DNA of 38,068 bases from Elusimicrobia bacterium RIFCSPLOWO2_02_FULL_39_32 (GTDB lineage: Bacteria > Elusimicrobiota > Elusimicrobia > 2-02-FULL-39-32): assembly GCA_001800135.1 (NCBI GenBank), contig MGUU01000023.1, positions 1 to 38,068 of the forward strand. The letters run 5' to 3'. This document shows positions 15,897-25,175 of the stretch, one piece after another. The notes beneath the pieces are model-generated. The model saw only the letters and a program-made list of their open reading frames with translations. It was not told the origin of the DNA and ran no database searches. Each line of letters starts with the position of its first letter. Position 1 is the first letter of the stretch. The translations under genes were made by a program, and so were the position numbers.

Positions 15897-16631
15897 TTGA
15901 ACCTGCCTTCCCCTACTTCTCCAGATCCTGAAAAGGTTAAAATCCTTTTTGACGGATTAGCAGAAAGGTACGATAGCTTTAATAAAATAGCGTCGTTGGG
16001 TTTGGATCAGCTCTGGAGAAAATCCCTGATCCAACTTTTAAACCAATTTGAGCTTAAAGATAAAAAAATTCTAGACCTGGGCACTGGCACTGGGGATTTG
16101 ATCTTTGATTGTTTAAAGAATGGTTTGGGAAAAAATCATCCTGCTTTTTTAGGTATTGATCTATCCCAACCCATGTTAAATAAAGCAAAAAAGAAACTTT
16201 TATTGTATGAGTCAGAGGCATGTGTCCAATTGCTTCAGGCAAATGGAACTAGGGTTCCATGCGCTTCAAATCAAATAGACTTTGTCATCAGCGCGTTTTT
16301 ATTAAGGAACGTAAAAAAAGTGCTGAAAGAAGTTTTATTTGAAATTAAAAGGATATTAAAGCCAGAAGGAAAAATTTTTTTATTGGAACTGGTTGCCCCA
16401 GAGGGCATTTTCCTTCCTATCCTACATAAAATTTATTTAAAGACCATGTTGCCCTTAGTGGGTAAAACCATTTTTAAAAATTCTTGGTCAAAGGATTATT
16501 TGTCTGAAACAATATTGCAGTTTGGAAAGCCAGAGGATTTTTCTAAAATTTTAAAAGAAGCAAATTTTAAAGATGTATCTTATATCAGTTTAACTAAAGG
16601 AATGGCGGTCATTCATACGGCCAGTTATTAA
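15897..16631 (+). CDS. ubiE: Menaquinone/ubiquinone biosynthesis C-methyltransferase (UbiE/MenG)
   Basis: SAM-dependent methylation of the demethylquinone ring, a late step of quinone synthesis. 244 residues: VKILFDGLAERYDSFNKIASLGLDQLWRK signature at the N-terminus, SAM-binding LDLGTGTGDL near 62, then ISAFLLRNVKK (family: FGLRNV) and the C-terminal LTKGMAVIHT (family: L..G..A.H.). TTG 15897 is the only plausible start; AGGA is just ahead. It lies 3 bp before nuoA, suggesting co-expression of quinone and complex I. Confidence 0.93.
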   Translation: MNLPSPTSPDPEKVKILFDGLAERYDSFNKIASLGLDQLWRKSLIQLLNQFELKDKKILDLGTGTGDLIFDCLKNGLGKNHPAFLGIDLSQPMLNKAKKKLLLYESEACVQLLQANGTRVPCASNQIDFVISAFLLRNVKKVLKEVLFEIKRILKPEGKIFLLELVAPEGIFLPILHKIYLKTMLPLVGKTIFKNSWSKDYLSETILQFGKPEDFSKILKEANFKDVSYISLTKGMAVIHTASY

Positions 16632-16634
16632 AAA

Positions 16635-17015
16635 ATGATTTCAAATGATTTTTCCTATTTAAAAGATTATGGACAAATAGGGGTATTCCTCTTATTTGGA
16701 TTATTTTTCGCCTCATTTTCTCTTTTCCTTGCTTGGCTCTTGCGCACGCGCAATAATGATCCTCTATTCCCAACTACTTATGAATGCGGTTCTGAACCCA
16801 TAGGCAGCTCTTTTGTGCAGATGAATGTCCGCTTTTATCTATTTGCCTTGCTATTTGTGATTTTTGATGTGGAAACTCTTTTTATTTATCCTTGGGCAGT
16901 GGCTTACAAAAGTTTAGGAATCATTGGTTTCTTTGAAATGGTAATTTTTATTGCAATTCTTTTTATAGGTTTAATCTATGCTTGGAGAAAAAGCGCTCTT
17001 AAATGGGAACAATAA
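16635..17015 (+). CDS. nuoA: NADH-quinone oxidoreductase subunit A
   Basis: 126 residues, three membrane helices, with [42 protein letters not shown], the family signature region. The first gene of the 11-gene complex I operon; 3 bp after ubiE. Confidence 0.96.
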   Translation: MISNDFSYLKDYGQIGVFLLFGLFFASFSLFLAWLLRTRNNDPLFPTTYECGSEPIGSSFVQMNVRFYLFALLFVIFDVETLFIYPWAVAYKSLGIIGFFEMVIFIAILFIGLIYAWRKSALKWEQ

Positions 17016-17019
17016 ATTT

Positions 17020-17559
17020 ATGAATCAAAGATTTTTAGAAAAATTGCCAGGCACAGTTTTTAATATGCCTGGGGGAAAATTAGTTATTTCCACTGTGGAT
17101 TATTTTATTAACTGGGCAAGGAAATCTTCTGTATGGCCAATGACCTTTGGCTTGGCATGCTGCGCTATAGAAATGATGGGCTCTTATGCCAGCCGTTTTG
17201 ATTTTGATCGGTTTGGAGTTATTCCCAGGCCCACTCCCAGACAATCTGACTTAATGATTATTGCCGGAACAGTGGTAAAAAAAATGGCTCCAATGATTGA
17301 GAGACTGTACCACCAAATGCCTTCTCCCAGATGGGTGATCTCCATGGGAGCTTGCGCAAACAAAGGCGGTCCTTATTATGATTCCTACTCAGTTTGTAAA
17401 GGGGTGGACAAAATTATTCCAGTGGACATTTATATCCCGGGCTGCCCGCCCAGGCCAGAAGCGCTGCAATATGGATTAATTGAGCTGCAAAAAAAGATAG
17501 AAAAAATGTCAATTCTTAAAAATATTGAACTTCCTCCCTTATCCAAAGTAAGAGACTAA
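17020..17559 (+). CDS. nuoB: NADH-quinone oxidoreductase subunit B (N2 cluster)
   Basis: Carries the last Fe-S cluster (N2) that passes electrons to quinone. 179 residues from ATG 17020 with the N2 ligands C47 and C48 (LACCAIEM), C112 (GACANKGG) and C142 (PGCPPRPEA). An upstream in-frame ATG at 16978 lies inside nuoA and is unlikely. Starts 4 bp after nuoA. Confidence 0.96.
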   Translation: MNQRFLEKLPGTVFNMPGGKLVISTVDYFINWARKSSVWPMTFGLACCAIEMMGSYASRFDFDRFGVIPRPTPRQSDLMIIAGTVVKKMAPMIERLYHQMPSPRWVISMGACANKGGPYYDSYSVCKGVDKIIPVDIYIPGCPPRPEALQYGLIELQKKIEKMSILKNIELPPLSKVRD

Positions 17560-17566
17560 TCTAAAA

Positions 17567-18091
17567 ATGACTCCACAAGAAATATTTTCAATTATTCAAG
17601 CTCAATATAAAAATATTACAGAGATTCCTTATCCTCAAGGTCCGCATGCGGCTCCGGCGCACGAGGGTAAACCTTATAGAGATGCTCATCTCTATCTTCA
17701 GTGTCCTTCTGAACTTTGGCTTGAATTTGCAAATTTTCTGAAAAATGAGGAAAAACTTTCTTTTGATTATTTAACCTTTGTTACTGCCTTGGATTACGCT
17801 AAAATTAATCCACAAGAGCCCATCAGGATCGAGATTGTTTATCATCTTTATTCTTTTAAACATCGCCACACCCTTGTGGTTAAAATTTCTCTTAATCGAG
17901 AAAATCCGATTTTAAGTTCAGTCATTCAAGTTTGGAAAGCGAGTGATTGGCAGGAAAGAGAAGTGTATGACATGTTTGGAGTTAAATTTGAGGGCCATCC
18001 TAATTGTTCCAGAATCTTAATGTGGGAAGGGTTCCCGGGATGGCCTTTGCGCAAGGATTATGCGCATATTCCAGACAGATATGATGATTAA
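17567..18091 (+). CDS. nuoC: NADH-quinone oxidoreductase subunit C
   Basis: 174-residue peripheral-arm subunit with the 30-kDa family motif [25 protein letters not shown] and C-terminal LRKDY. Separate from nuoD, unlike the fused nuoCD of enterobacteria. Confidence 0.95.
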   Translation: MTPQEIFSIIQAQYKNITEIPYPQGPHAAPAHEGKPYRDAHLYLQCPSELWLEFANFLKNEEKLSFDYLTFVTALDYAKINPQEPIRIEIVYHLYSFKHRHTLVVKISLNRENPILSSVIQVWKASDWQEREVYDMFGVKFEGHPNCSRILMWEGFPGWPLRKDYAHIPDRYDD

Positions 18092-18097
18092 AAAAAA

Positions 18098-19228
18098 ATG
18101 AACACAGAAATTGTAAAAATTCAAGGTCAAGATTCAAAAACAGAAGAGATGATATTAAATCTTGGACCTCAGCATCCTTCTACCCATGGAGTTTTACGCG
18201 TTATCCTTAAAATGGATGGAGAAGTCATTACTTCAGCCCAGCCGGATGTAGGATACCTGCATCGCGGCACTGAAAAACTAGCTGAAAATAGAACTTATCC
18301 TCAAATGTTAGTGATTTCTGACCGTTGGGACTATCTTGCGGCTATGTCAAACAATTTAGTCTGGTCTTTAGCTGTTGAGAAACTGATGCAAATTGAGGTT
18401 CCAGCCAGAGGTCAAATTTTAAGAGTGATCATGGTAGAGCTAAATAGGATCGCCTCACACCTTGTATTTTTTGGAACCTATGGAATTGATATTGGAGCTT
18501 ACACCCCTTTTCTTTATGCCTTTAGAGAACGAGAAAAAATATTGGATCTTTTTGAAGAAGTTTCCGGCGCAAGAATGACCTATAACTATATCCGAATTGG
18601 CGGGGTCATGGCAGATTTGCCTAAAGATTGGATTGGAAGATGTCGTTCTTTTTTAGAATGGATGAAGCCTAGATTTGTAGAATACGATACACTGCTAACG
18701 GAAAACCCAATATTTCAGGATAGAACGAAAAATATTGGCATTCTTCCACAACCATTAGCAATCAGTTATGGTATTTCTGGACCGAATTTGCGCGGTAGCA
18801 GCAACCCCTTTGATTTAAGAAAAGATGCTCCTTACTGCCTTTATGATAAATTTAATTTTTCCATTCCTACAGGAAAAAATGGGGATTGCTGGGACCGCTA
18901 TTGGGTAAGAATCGAAGAGATGAAAGAATCTGTAAAAATTATTGAACAGGCTCTTGAGATGCTGCCAGAAGGAGAATGTAATGCAAAAGTGCCTAGAATT
19001 ATCCGTCCGCCTATTGGAGAGGTTTACGCGCAAATTGAAGCTCCCAGAGGGATGTTAGGGATTTATCTGGTATCTGATGGGGGAGACAAACCTTACCGTG
19101 TGCATGTAAGACCCCCTTCCTTTATAAACTTAGCTGTATTACAAGAAATTTTAGTAGGAATGAAGGTAGCAGATGTGATTGCAATTTTAGGCAGCATAGA
19201 TATTGTTTTAGGAGAGGTTGACCGCTAA
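18098..19228 (+). CDS. nuoD: NADH-quinone oxidoreductase subunit D
   Basis: 376 residues, forms the quinone pocket with NuoB. LGPQHPSTHGVLR near 22, VGYLHRGTEKLAE, and C-terminal GSIDIVLGEVDR are all present. No strong ribosome binding site; 6 bp after nuoC. Confidence 0.96.
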   Translation: MNTEIVKIQGQDSKTEEMILNLGPQHPSTHGVLRVILKMDGEVITSAQPDVGYLHRGTEKLAENRTYPQMLVISDRWDYLAAMSNNLVWSLAVEKLMQIEVPARGQILRVIMVELNRIASHLVFFGTYGIDIGAYTPFLYAFREREKILDLFEEVSGARMTYNYIRIGGVMADLPKDWIGRCRSFLEWMKPRFVEYDTLLTENPIFQDRTKNIGILPQPLAISYGISGPNLRGSSNPFDLRKDAPYCLYDKFNFSIPTGKNGDCWDRYWVRIEEMKESVKIIEQALEMLPEGECNAKVPRIIRPPIGEVYAQIEAPRGMLGIYLVSDGGDKPYRVHVRPPSFINLAVLQEILVGMKVADVIAILGSIDIVLGEVDR

Positions 19229-19230
19229 CC

Positions 19231-20394
19231 ATGATTCTTCCAGTTTGGAATGAGAGCCAAAAAAGAAGCGCTTTAATACTTTTTGGGATTGCAAGCGCTG
19301 GAGCTGGAATTTCCATAGCGATTGGTGAAATAGGCGCACGTTTCTCAAAAATTTGGGCATGTCTATCTTCTTTTGCTTTAAAAAATTCTATACCAACTGC
19401 TCTACTCACGCCTCTTTCCATGATTATCCAATGCTCTATCCTGATAGGTTTTATATCTGTATCGGTCATGTTTATGGTGTGGTGGGAAAGAAAAGTTTCT
19501 GCTCACATGCAAAATCGTTTAGGACCCATGTTTACTGGAGGCTGGCACGGCTGGGCGCAAACCATTGCGGATGCGATTAAACTTTTATTAAAAGAAGATA
19601 TTATTCCTGCTGAAGCCAATCCCTGGGTACATCGCTTAGCTCCAATCGTTGCATTTGTGCCTGCATTTCTTTGTTATGCGGCGCTTCCTTTTGGAGAGGG
19701 GTTAATCTCCGCAGACTTAGATATTGGCATTCTTTATATTTTTGCAATCTCCGGACTTTCAGTTTTAGGCATTGTTATGGCTGGATGGGGCTCTGGCAAC
19801 AAATATTCCCTTTTAGGAGGATTGCGGGCAGCTGCGCAGTCTGTATCTTATGAAATCCCTAGAGTTTTATCTGTGGTTCCTATTCTAATGATGGTTGGCT
19901 CGCTTAAATTAACCTCAATTGCAAATGTTCAAACCGGCTTTTGGCAAATCGCTGGAATACCGGTCTTACCCAAATGGTTTATTTTCTATCCAATAGTTGG
20001 ACAAATAGCTTTTCTTATCTTTTTGATCTCATCTGTGGCTGAAACCAATAGAACCCCTTTTGATATTGCAGAAGCTGAATCTGAACTGGTTGCTGGTTTT
20101 CATACGGAATATTCAGGCATGAAATTTTCCTTTTTCTTTTTAGCGGAATATGCGTATGTTTTTCTTTCCAGCGGATTGACCACTGTGCTTTTCCTAGGCG
20201 GAGGCAGCGGCCCAATTTTGCCATCTTGGAGTTGGTTTTTATTAAAAAGTTTTGCTGTGGTTTTTTTATTTTTATGGTTCCGCTGGACATTCCCAAGGCT
20301 GCGGGTGGATAGGCTCATGGAATTTACCTGGAAATTTTTACTGCCTTGGAGTTTTGTAAATATTTTAATAACAGGATTTATTCTACTTTTTTAA
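19231..20394 (+). CDS. nuoH: NADH-quinone oxidoreductase subunit H
   Basis: 387-residue membrane subunit that links quinone chamber and proton pumps. ERKVSAHMQNRLGPM and SVAETNRTPFDIAEAESELVAGFHTEYSGM are diagnostic. About 60 residues precede the usual first helix (SILIGFISVSVMFMVWWERK), making it longer at the N-terminus than the common form; the extension contains hydrophobic stretches and may add a helix, or translation may start later. Confidence 0.95.
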   Translation: MILPVWNESQKRSALILFGIASAGAGISIAIGEIGARFSKIWACLSSFALKNSIPTALLTPLSMIIQCSILIGFISVSVMFMVWWERKVSAHMQNRLGPMFTGGWHGWAQTIADAIKLLLKEDIIPAEANPWVHRLAPIVAFVPAFLCYAALPFGEGLISADLDIGILYIFAISGLSVLGIVMAGWGSGNKYSLLGGLRAAAQSVSYEIPRVLSVVPILMMVGSLKLTSIANVQTGFWQIAGIPVLPKWFIFYPIVGQIAFLIFLISSVAETNRTPFDIAEAESELVAGFHTEYSGMKFSFFFLAEYAYVFLSSGLTTVLFLGGGSGPILPSWSWFLLKSFAVVFLFLWFRWTFPRLRVDRLMEFTWKFLLPWSFVNILITGFILLF

Positions 20395-20401
20395 AGTAAC
20401 A

Positions 20402-20869
20402 ATGTTTAATTATTTTAAAACAATCTATAAGGTAGGAAAGGCTTTAATTCAAGGGATGATGGTCACCTGGAAATCTTTTTGGCAGCCGGCTGTTACCGTG
20501 CAATTTCCAGATGAAAAACTTAACACCCCGGAAAGATTTAGAGGCGCTCTTACTTTTGATAAAGAAACCTGCACTGCCTGTAACTTATGCATAAAGGCTT
20601 GTCCCACAGCCTGCATTTCACTTGAACCTGCAGTGGATCCTGCCACAAAAAAAAGAATAGCTAAGGTGAGCTGGTACCAAATTGATTTTGGAAAATGCAA
20701 CTATTGCAGACTGTGCGAAGAAGCCTGCCCCACAAAACCAATAAAGTCTGTACGCCACACGCATCAATATGAATGGGGCATGCTGGAAAGAAAAGAGATG
20801 TTGGTAAAGTGGGAAAGGATGATTCCTTCCACAGAGCCTTTGACTTCAACAAACATGAAACCAATTTAA
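20402..20869 (+). CDS. nuoI: NADH-quinone oxidoreductase subunit I
   Basis: 155 residues with two 4Fe-4S motifs, CTACNLCIKACPTACI and CNYCRLCEEACPTKPI (clusters N6a and N6b). In a complex without NuoEFG this would be the first visible Fe-S entry point for electrons. Confidence 0.96.
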   Translation: MFNYFKTIYKVGKALIQGMMVTWKSFWQPAVTVQFPDEKLNTPERFRGALTFDKETCTACNLCIKACPTACISLEPAVDPATKKRIAKVSWYQIDFGKCNYCRLCEEACPTKPIKSVRHTHQYEWGMLERKEMLVKWERMIPSTEPLTSTNMKPI

Positions 20870-20877
20870 ATTTTAAC

Positions 20878-21378
20878 ATGGAGATAGTTTTTTATTTAAC
20901 AGCTTTACTTTTACTTTTTTCCAGCGTCATGGTGGTTACGCAAAAAAGCGTTTTTACCTCTGCTCTTTATTTAGCAGTTGCGCTTTCCATGGTTGCTGCT
21001 CTTTTTGTGCTTTTAAACGCTGATTTTTTAGCTGCGGTTCAGATTTTGCTTTATGTAGGGGGTATCTTAGTGCTTTTAGCTTTTGCAGTCATGCTTTCTT
21101 CCGTAGAACAAGCTAAGAGAGAAACCCAAGTCAATGAGCAATGGCTCCCCTCTCTTATGATCTCTTTTGGAATTCTTTTGGTATTATTGGTTTCTTTAAA
21201 GCGTTCTTCATTTTTAGAAGCAGAGATCCAAAAAAATCATTTTTATCCTACCACTGAAAAAATAGGACATCTTCTTTTAGGAGAGCTAGCTCTTCCTTTT
21301 GAAGTTGTTTCTTTGGTTTTACTCGCATCCTTAGTGGGAGCCATTCTTTTTTCAAAAAAGGAAAAAATAGATGGTTAG
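20878..21378 (+). CDS. nuoJ: NADH-quinone oxidoreductase subunit J
   Basis: 166-residue polytopic subunit from ATG 20878, with AVQILLYVGGILVLLAFAVML, the typical helix-3 pattern. A longer in-frame opening from 20773 would overlap nuoI and is rejected. Its 3' end overlaps nuoK by 8 bp. Confidence 0.94.
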   Translation: MEIVFYLTALLLLFSSVMVVTQKSVFTSALYLAVALSMVAALFVLLNADFLAAVQILLYVGGILVLLAFAVMLSSVEQAKRETQVNEQWLPSLMISFGILLVLLVSLKRSSFLEAEIQKNHFYPTTEKIGHLLLGELALPFEVVSLVLLASLVGAILFSKKEKIDG

Positions 21379-21679
21379 CTTACACCATTACCTAGTCCTT
21401 TCCGCAATCCTCTTAATAATTGGAATTTATGGAGTTATAACCCGCAGGAATATCATTGGCATCCTCATGTCAATAGAAATTATTTTTAATGCAACCAATA
21501 TCAATTTAGTGGCTTTTAACCATTATTTTTATCCCAGAGCTCTTTGGGGACAAGGATTTGCAATTTTTGTAATTACTCTGGCTGCTGCTGAAGCAGTGGT
21601 GGGGCTCTCTTTAGTTTTAGCGATTTATCGCAATTTAAAAACACTCTATGTTGAAAGGATCAATATCTTAAAAGGTTAA
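21371..21679 (+). CDS. nuoK: NADH-quinone oxidoreductase subunit K
   Basis: 102 residues, three helices; GILMSIEIIFNATNINLVAFN carries the conserved membrane Glu, and FVITLAAAEAVVGLSLVLAIYR the second. Overlaps nuoJ, indicating translational coupling. Confidence 0.96.
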   Translation: MVSLHHYLVLSAILLIIGIYGVITRRNIIGILMSIEIIFNATNINLVAFNHYFYPRALWGQGFAIFVITLAAAEAVVGLSLVLAIYRNLKTLYVERINILKG

Positions 21680-21681
21680 CA

Positions 21682-23649
21682 ATGATTGAACATTCCTATC
21701 TAATTGTTTTACTTCCTCTTCTTTCTGCTCTGACTATTTTCTTTTTTGGCAGATCCCTTCCTTTAAAAGGAGCGGTTCTGGGAATTTGCACACTTGGCAT
21801 TACTCTCATCCATTCCCTTGGAATTTTTAGCATACTGCTTCAAAACCCTTCTTATATAACGGAAATTTCTATTCCTTGGTTTAGGTTTGGAATTCATCAA
21901 ACTGAATTTGGATTTCTTATAGATGGTTTATCAGCTTTAATGTTGGTGGTAGTTACCTCTGTATCCTTTCTTGTGCATGTTTATTCCTTAGGATACATGA
22001 AAGATGATCCTCGTTTTAAACGATACTATGCTTATCTTTCTTTTTTTACTTTTGCCATGCTCCTGCTTGTAGTTGCGAATAATTTTTTGCAGATGTTTAT
22101 TGGCTGGGAATTAGTGGGTCTGGCATCTTATCTTTTAATAGGTTTTTGGTTTGAAAAAACAAGCGCTTCCAATGCTGGTAGAAAAGCTTTTATCACTACT
22201 AAAGTAGGAGACATTGGCTTTTTCCTTGGGATCTTAAGCCTATTTTCGCTTTTAGGAACTCTTAATTTTGCTCAAGTTCAAGGAAGGATTGAAGAGGGTC
22301 TTATTTCAGCTAATACCGCGGGAATCATTGCGCTTTTATTATTTTGCGGCGCCATGGGAAAATCCGCGCAAGTTCCCTTGCATGTTTGGCTGCCAGACGC
22401 GATGGAAGGACCTACTCCAGTCTCAGCTTTAATTCATGCAGCTACCATGGTTGCGGCTGGGGTTTATATGGTGGCAAGAAGTTATTTTCTTTTTCAGCAT
22501 GGACCATTTTCACTTGAAATCATAGCTTGGGTAGGAATGTTAACCGCATTTTTAGCAGCAACCATGGCATTAGTAGCTACAGATATTAAAAGAGTTTTAG
22601 CTTTTTCCACAGTCAGCCAGCTAGGGTATATGATTTTAAGCATGGGGGTTGGGGGTAGAGCAGAGGGGATGTTTCATTTAACCACTCACGCATTTTTTAA
22701 AGCGCTTTTATTTTTAGGAGCTGGTTCAGTGATCCATGCAACCCATACAAACAATATTGAAGAGATGGGCGGCCTTTCAAAAAAAATGAAATTGACTTTT
22801 ATTGCGTTTACTTCAGCTTGGCTAGCTATTTCAGGGATATGGCCTTTTGCCGGCTTTTTTAGCAAAGATGGGATACTAGAAGCTACTCTAAATTCCAACA
22901 ATAGTTTTCTTTTTTGGTGCGCCACGTTTGTGGCTTTTCTTACCGCATTTTACATGACTCGTCTTTACTTGTTAGTTTTTATCACTGAACCTAGGGATAA
23001 AGAAATTTATAATCATGCGCATGAATCCCCTAAAAGCATGACCATCCCTTTGCTAGTTTTAGCTTTACTCTCTTTGGTCGCAGGCTTTCTTTTAGAGCAT
23101 TCAGTGCCCTTGCTCTTATCCTCGCAAGTGCTGCCGCCAAATGTGCATGCCTCCAGCGCCCACACCTATCCTCATTGGCTGGTGCCTGCAATTTCCAGCG
23201 CAGCCGCGCTTTTAGGGATTTTTCTTTCCTATTTAATCTATTGGTTAAAAGCAGTTTCTGCGGAAAAAATCGCTTCCACTTTTAGCTGGCCTTATCGCCT
23301 ACTTTTAAAAAAATATAATTTTGATGAATTTTACATTTACTGTATTATAAAACCAGCGGATTGGCTGGCTCAAAAACTAGCGCTTTTTGATTATCATATC
23401 TTTGATCAATTAGGGGTGGATGGGATTGGATTCCTTACCGTGAAACTTTCCCAAATTCATGATTGGTTTGATCAAAACATCATAGATAATTTAGTTGACA
23501 TCTGGGGAAAACTTTCGCTTTTAGGCAGTTCTATTTTACGCAAATTCCAAACAGGATTAGTGCAAAATTATATTTTATTTATACTCTTTGGATTTGGACT
23601 TTTAATGGTCTGGCAGCTAAAAATTAATTTTATTGAATTGTTAAGATAA
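21682..23649 (+). CDS. nuoL: NADH-quinone oxidoreductase subunit L
   Basis: 655-residue antiporter-like proton-pumping subunit; FLQMFIGWELVGLASYLLIGFW and PVSALIHAATMVAAGVYMVAR are signature segments. The C-terminal part includes the long lateral helix and extra membrane segments typical of NuoL. Two bp after nuoK. Confidence 0.96.
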   Translation: MIEHSYLIVLLPLLSALTIFFFGRSLPLKGAVLGICTLGITLIHSLGIFSILLQNPSYITEISIPWFRFGIHQTEFGFLIDGLSALMLVVVTSVSFLVHVYSLGYMKDDPRFKRYYAYLSFFTFAMLLLVVANNFLQMFIGWELVGLASYLLIGFWFEKTSASNAGRKAFITTKVGDIGFFLGILSLFSLLGTLNFAQVQGRIEEGLISANTAGIIALLLFCGAMGKSAQVPLHVWLPDAMEGPTPVSALIHAATMVAAGVYMVARSYFLFQHGPFSLEIIAWVGMLTAFLAATMALVATDIKRVLAFSTVSQLGYMILSMGVGGRAEGMFHLTTHAFFKALLFLGAGSVIHATHTNNIEEMGGLSKKMKLTFIAFTSAWLAISGIWPFAGFFSKDGILEATLNSNNSFLFWCATFVAFLTAFYMTRLYLLVFITEPRDKEIYNHAHESPKSMTIPLLVLALLSLVAGFLLEHSVPLLLSSQVLPPNVHASSAHTYPHWLVPAISSAAALLGIFLSYLIYWLKAVSAEKIASTFSWPYRLLLKKYNFDEFYIYCIIKPADWLAQKLALFDYHIFDQLGVDGIGFLTVKLSQIHDWFDQNIIDNLVDIWGKLSLLGSSILRKFQTGLVQNYILFILFGFGLLMVWQLKINFIELLR

Positions 23650-23665
23650 AAAGGAGAAAGAAACC

Positions 23666-25171
23666 ATGTCTTTTTTAAGTTTAATCGCATTCATCCCTCT
23701 CTTAGGAGCGCTTCTTTTACTGTTTGTTCCTAAAGAAAAAGTAAATACGGCTCGCCTGATTGCTTTAGTCTTTTCTTTATTTTCCTTATTTTTAACTCTT
23801 TCCATATTTTGCCATTTTGACCGGCAAAATCCTGGAATGCAGTTTGTAGAAAAATTTTCTTGGATTCCTCAATTTGGGATTAGTTACCATGTTGGAATTG
23901 ATGGATTGTCCTACCCTCTAATTCTTTTAACAGCCTTGCTTTCTGTCTTATCCATTATTGGCTCCTTTCAAATAGAAAACCGGGTTAAAGAATATTTTTT
24001 CTGGTTTTTATTGTTAGAAACAGGCATGGTCGGAGTTTTTATATCCTTAGACTTTTTCCTATTCTATATTTTTTGGGAAGTGATGCTGGTTCCAATGTAC
24101 TTTTTAATTGGCATTTGGGGGGGACCAAAAAAAGAATACGCTGCGATTAAATTTTTTCTCTATACTCTTTTTGGCTCTGTCTTTATCCTAATTGGAATTC
24201 TAGCCCTATATTTCCGTTCCACTCCTCATACCTTTGACATTTTGCAGCTGATCCAAAATAATCGTCAGTTTATTGGGAAATTTCAATTTATTGTTTTTTT
24301 ACTCTTATTTGTAGGGTTCGCAATCAAAGTTCCTATTTTCCCATTTCACACATGGCTGCCTTTAGCTCATGTAGAAGCGCCTACTGCGGTTTCTGTAATT
24401 CTAGCTGGCGTGCTTCTTAAAATGGGAACTTATGGTTTAATGAGAATCTCTTTCCCCATGTTCCCGGAGGCAGCCCTCTGGTTTTCTATTCCCTTATTGA
24501 TTCTTGCTTTTATCAACATTATTTACGGCGCTCTAGTTGCCATGGCTCAAACAGATATGAAAAAAATGGTGGCATACTCATCCATTAACCACATGGGTTA
24601 TGCGCTTTTAGGCATGGCAGCTTTTACTTTAACCGGCTTTAATGGCGCTCTCTTACAGATGATTAACCATGGGATTATTACAGGATCTCTATTCTTACTG
24701 GTTGGCGTTATTTATGACCGGGCTCACACAAGAGAAATAAATGCTTTTGGCGGTTTAGGCGCAAAACTTCCAATTTATACCGGCATTATGACAGTAGCCT
24801 CTATGGCTTCTTTAGGATTGCCAGCTCTTGCGGGATTTATTAGCGAATTTTTGTGTTTCTTGGGAGCTTATTCTGCAAATAGCCAGCACAAAATTTTTTA
24901 CTCACTCTCTACTTTTAAATTTTTCACAGCGCTTTCAGTGATTGGAATATTAGTAACCACTGCTTTTTTCTTAAAGATGATTCAAAAAGTTTTTCTTGGA
25001 CCCTTTAATGAAAAATGGTCAGATTTAAAAGATATGACTTTTAGGGAACTTGTAAGCGTGGTTCCATTAACTGCGCTTACTATTTTAATTGGGATATGGC
25101 CGCATTGGCTCATCTCCTTAATGGATAGTACCATGAGCTCTTTAGTAAACTTTATTAATGGCGTAAAATAA
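23666..25171 (+). CDS. nuoM: NADH-quinone oxidoreductase subunit M
   Basis: 501-residue antiporter-like subunit with YHVGIDGLSYPLILLTALL, FWEVMLVPMYFLIGIWGG and HVEAPTAVSVILAGVLLKMGTYG. AAGGAG precedes ATG 23666. Confidence 0.96.
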   Translation: MSFLSLIAFIPLLGALLLLFVPKEKVNTARLIALVFSLFSLFLTLSIFCHFDRQNPGMQFVEKFSWIPQFGISYHVGIDGLSYPLILLTALLSVLSIIGSFQIENRVKEYFFWFLLLETGMVGVFISLDFFLFYIFWEVMLVPMYFLIGIWGGPKKEYAAIKFFLYTLFGSVFILIGILALYFRSTPHTFDILQLIQNNRQFIGKFQFIVFLLLFVGFAIKVPIFPFHTWLPLAHVEAPTAVSVILAGVLLKMGTYGLMRISFPMFPEAALWFSIPLLILAFINIIYGALVAMAQTDMKKMVAYSSINHMGYALLGMAAFTLTGFNGALLQMINHGIITGSLFLLVGVIYDRAHTREINAFGGLGAKLPIYTGIMTVASMASLGLPALAGFISEFLCFLGAYSANSQHKIFYSLSTFKFFTALSVIGILVTTAFFLKMIQKVFLGPFNEKWSDLKDMTFRELVSVVPLTALTILIGIWPHWLISLMDSTMSSLVNFINGVK

Positions 25172-25175
25172 AATT

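Noticed and set aside
20773-20877. Longer NuoJ starting inside nuoI
   Set aside because: The extra 35 residues are hydrophilic and come from a shifted frame of nuoI; ATG 20878 gives the family's hydrophobic start.
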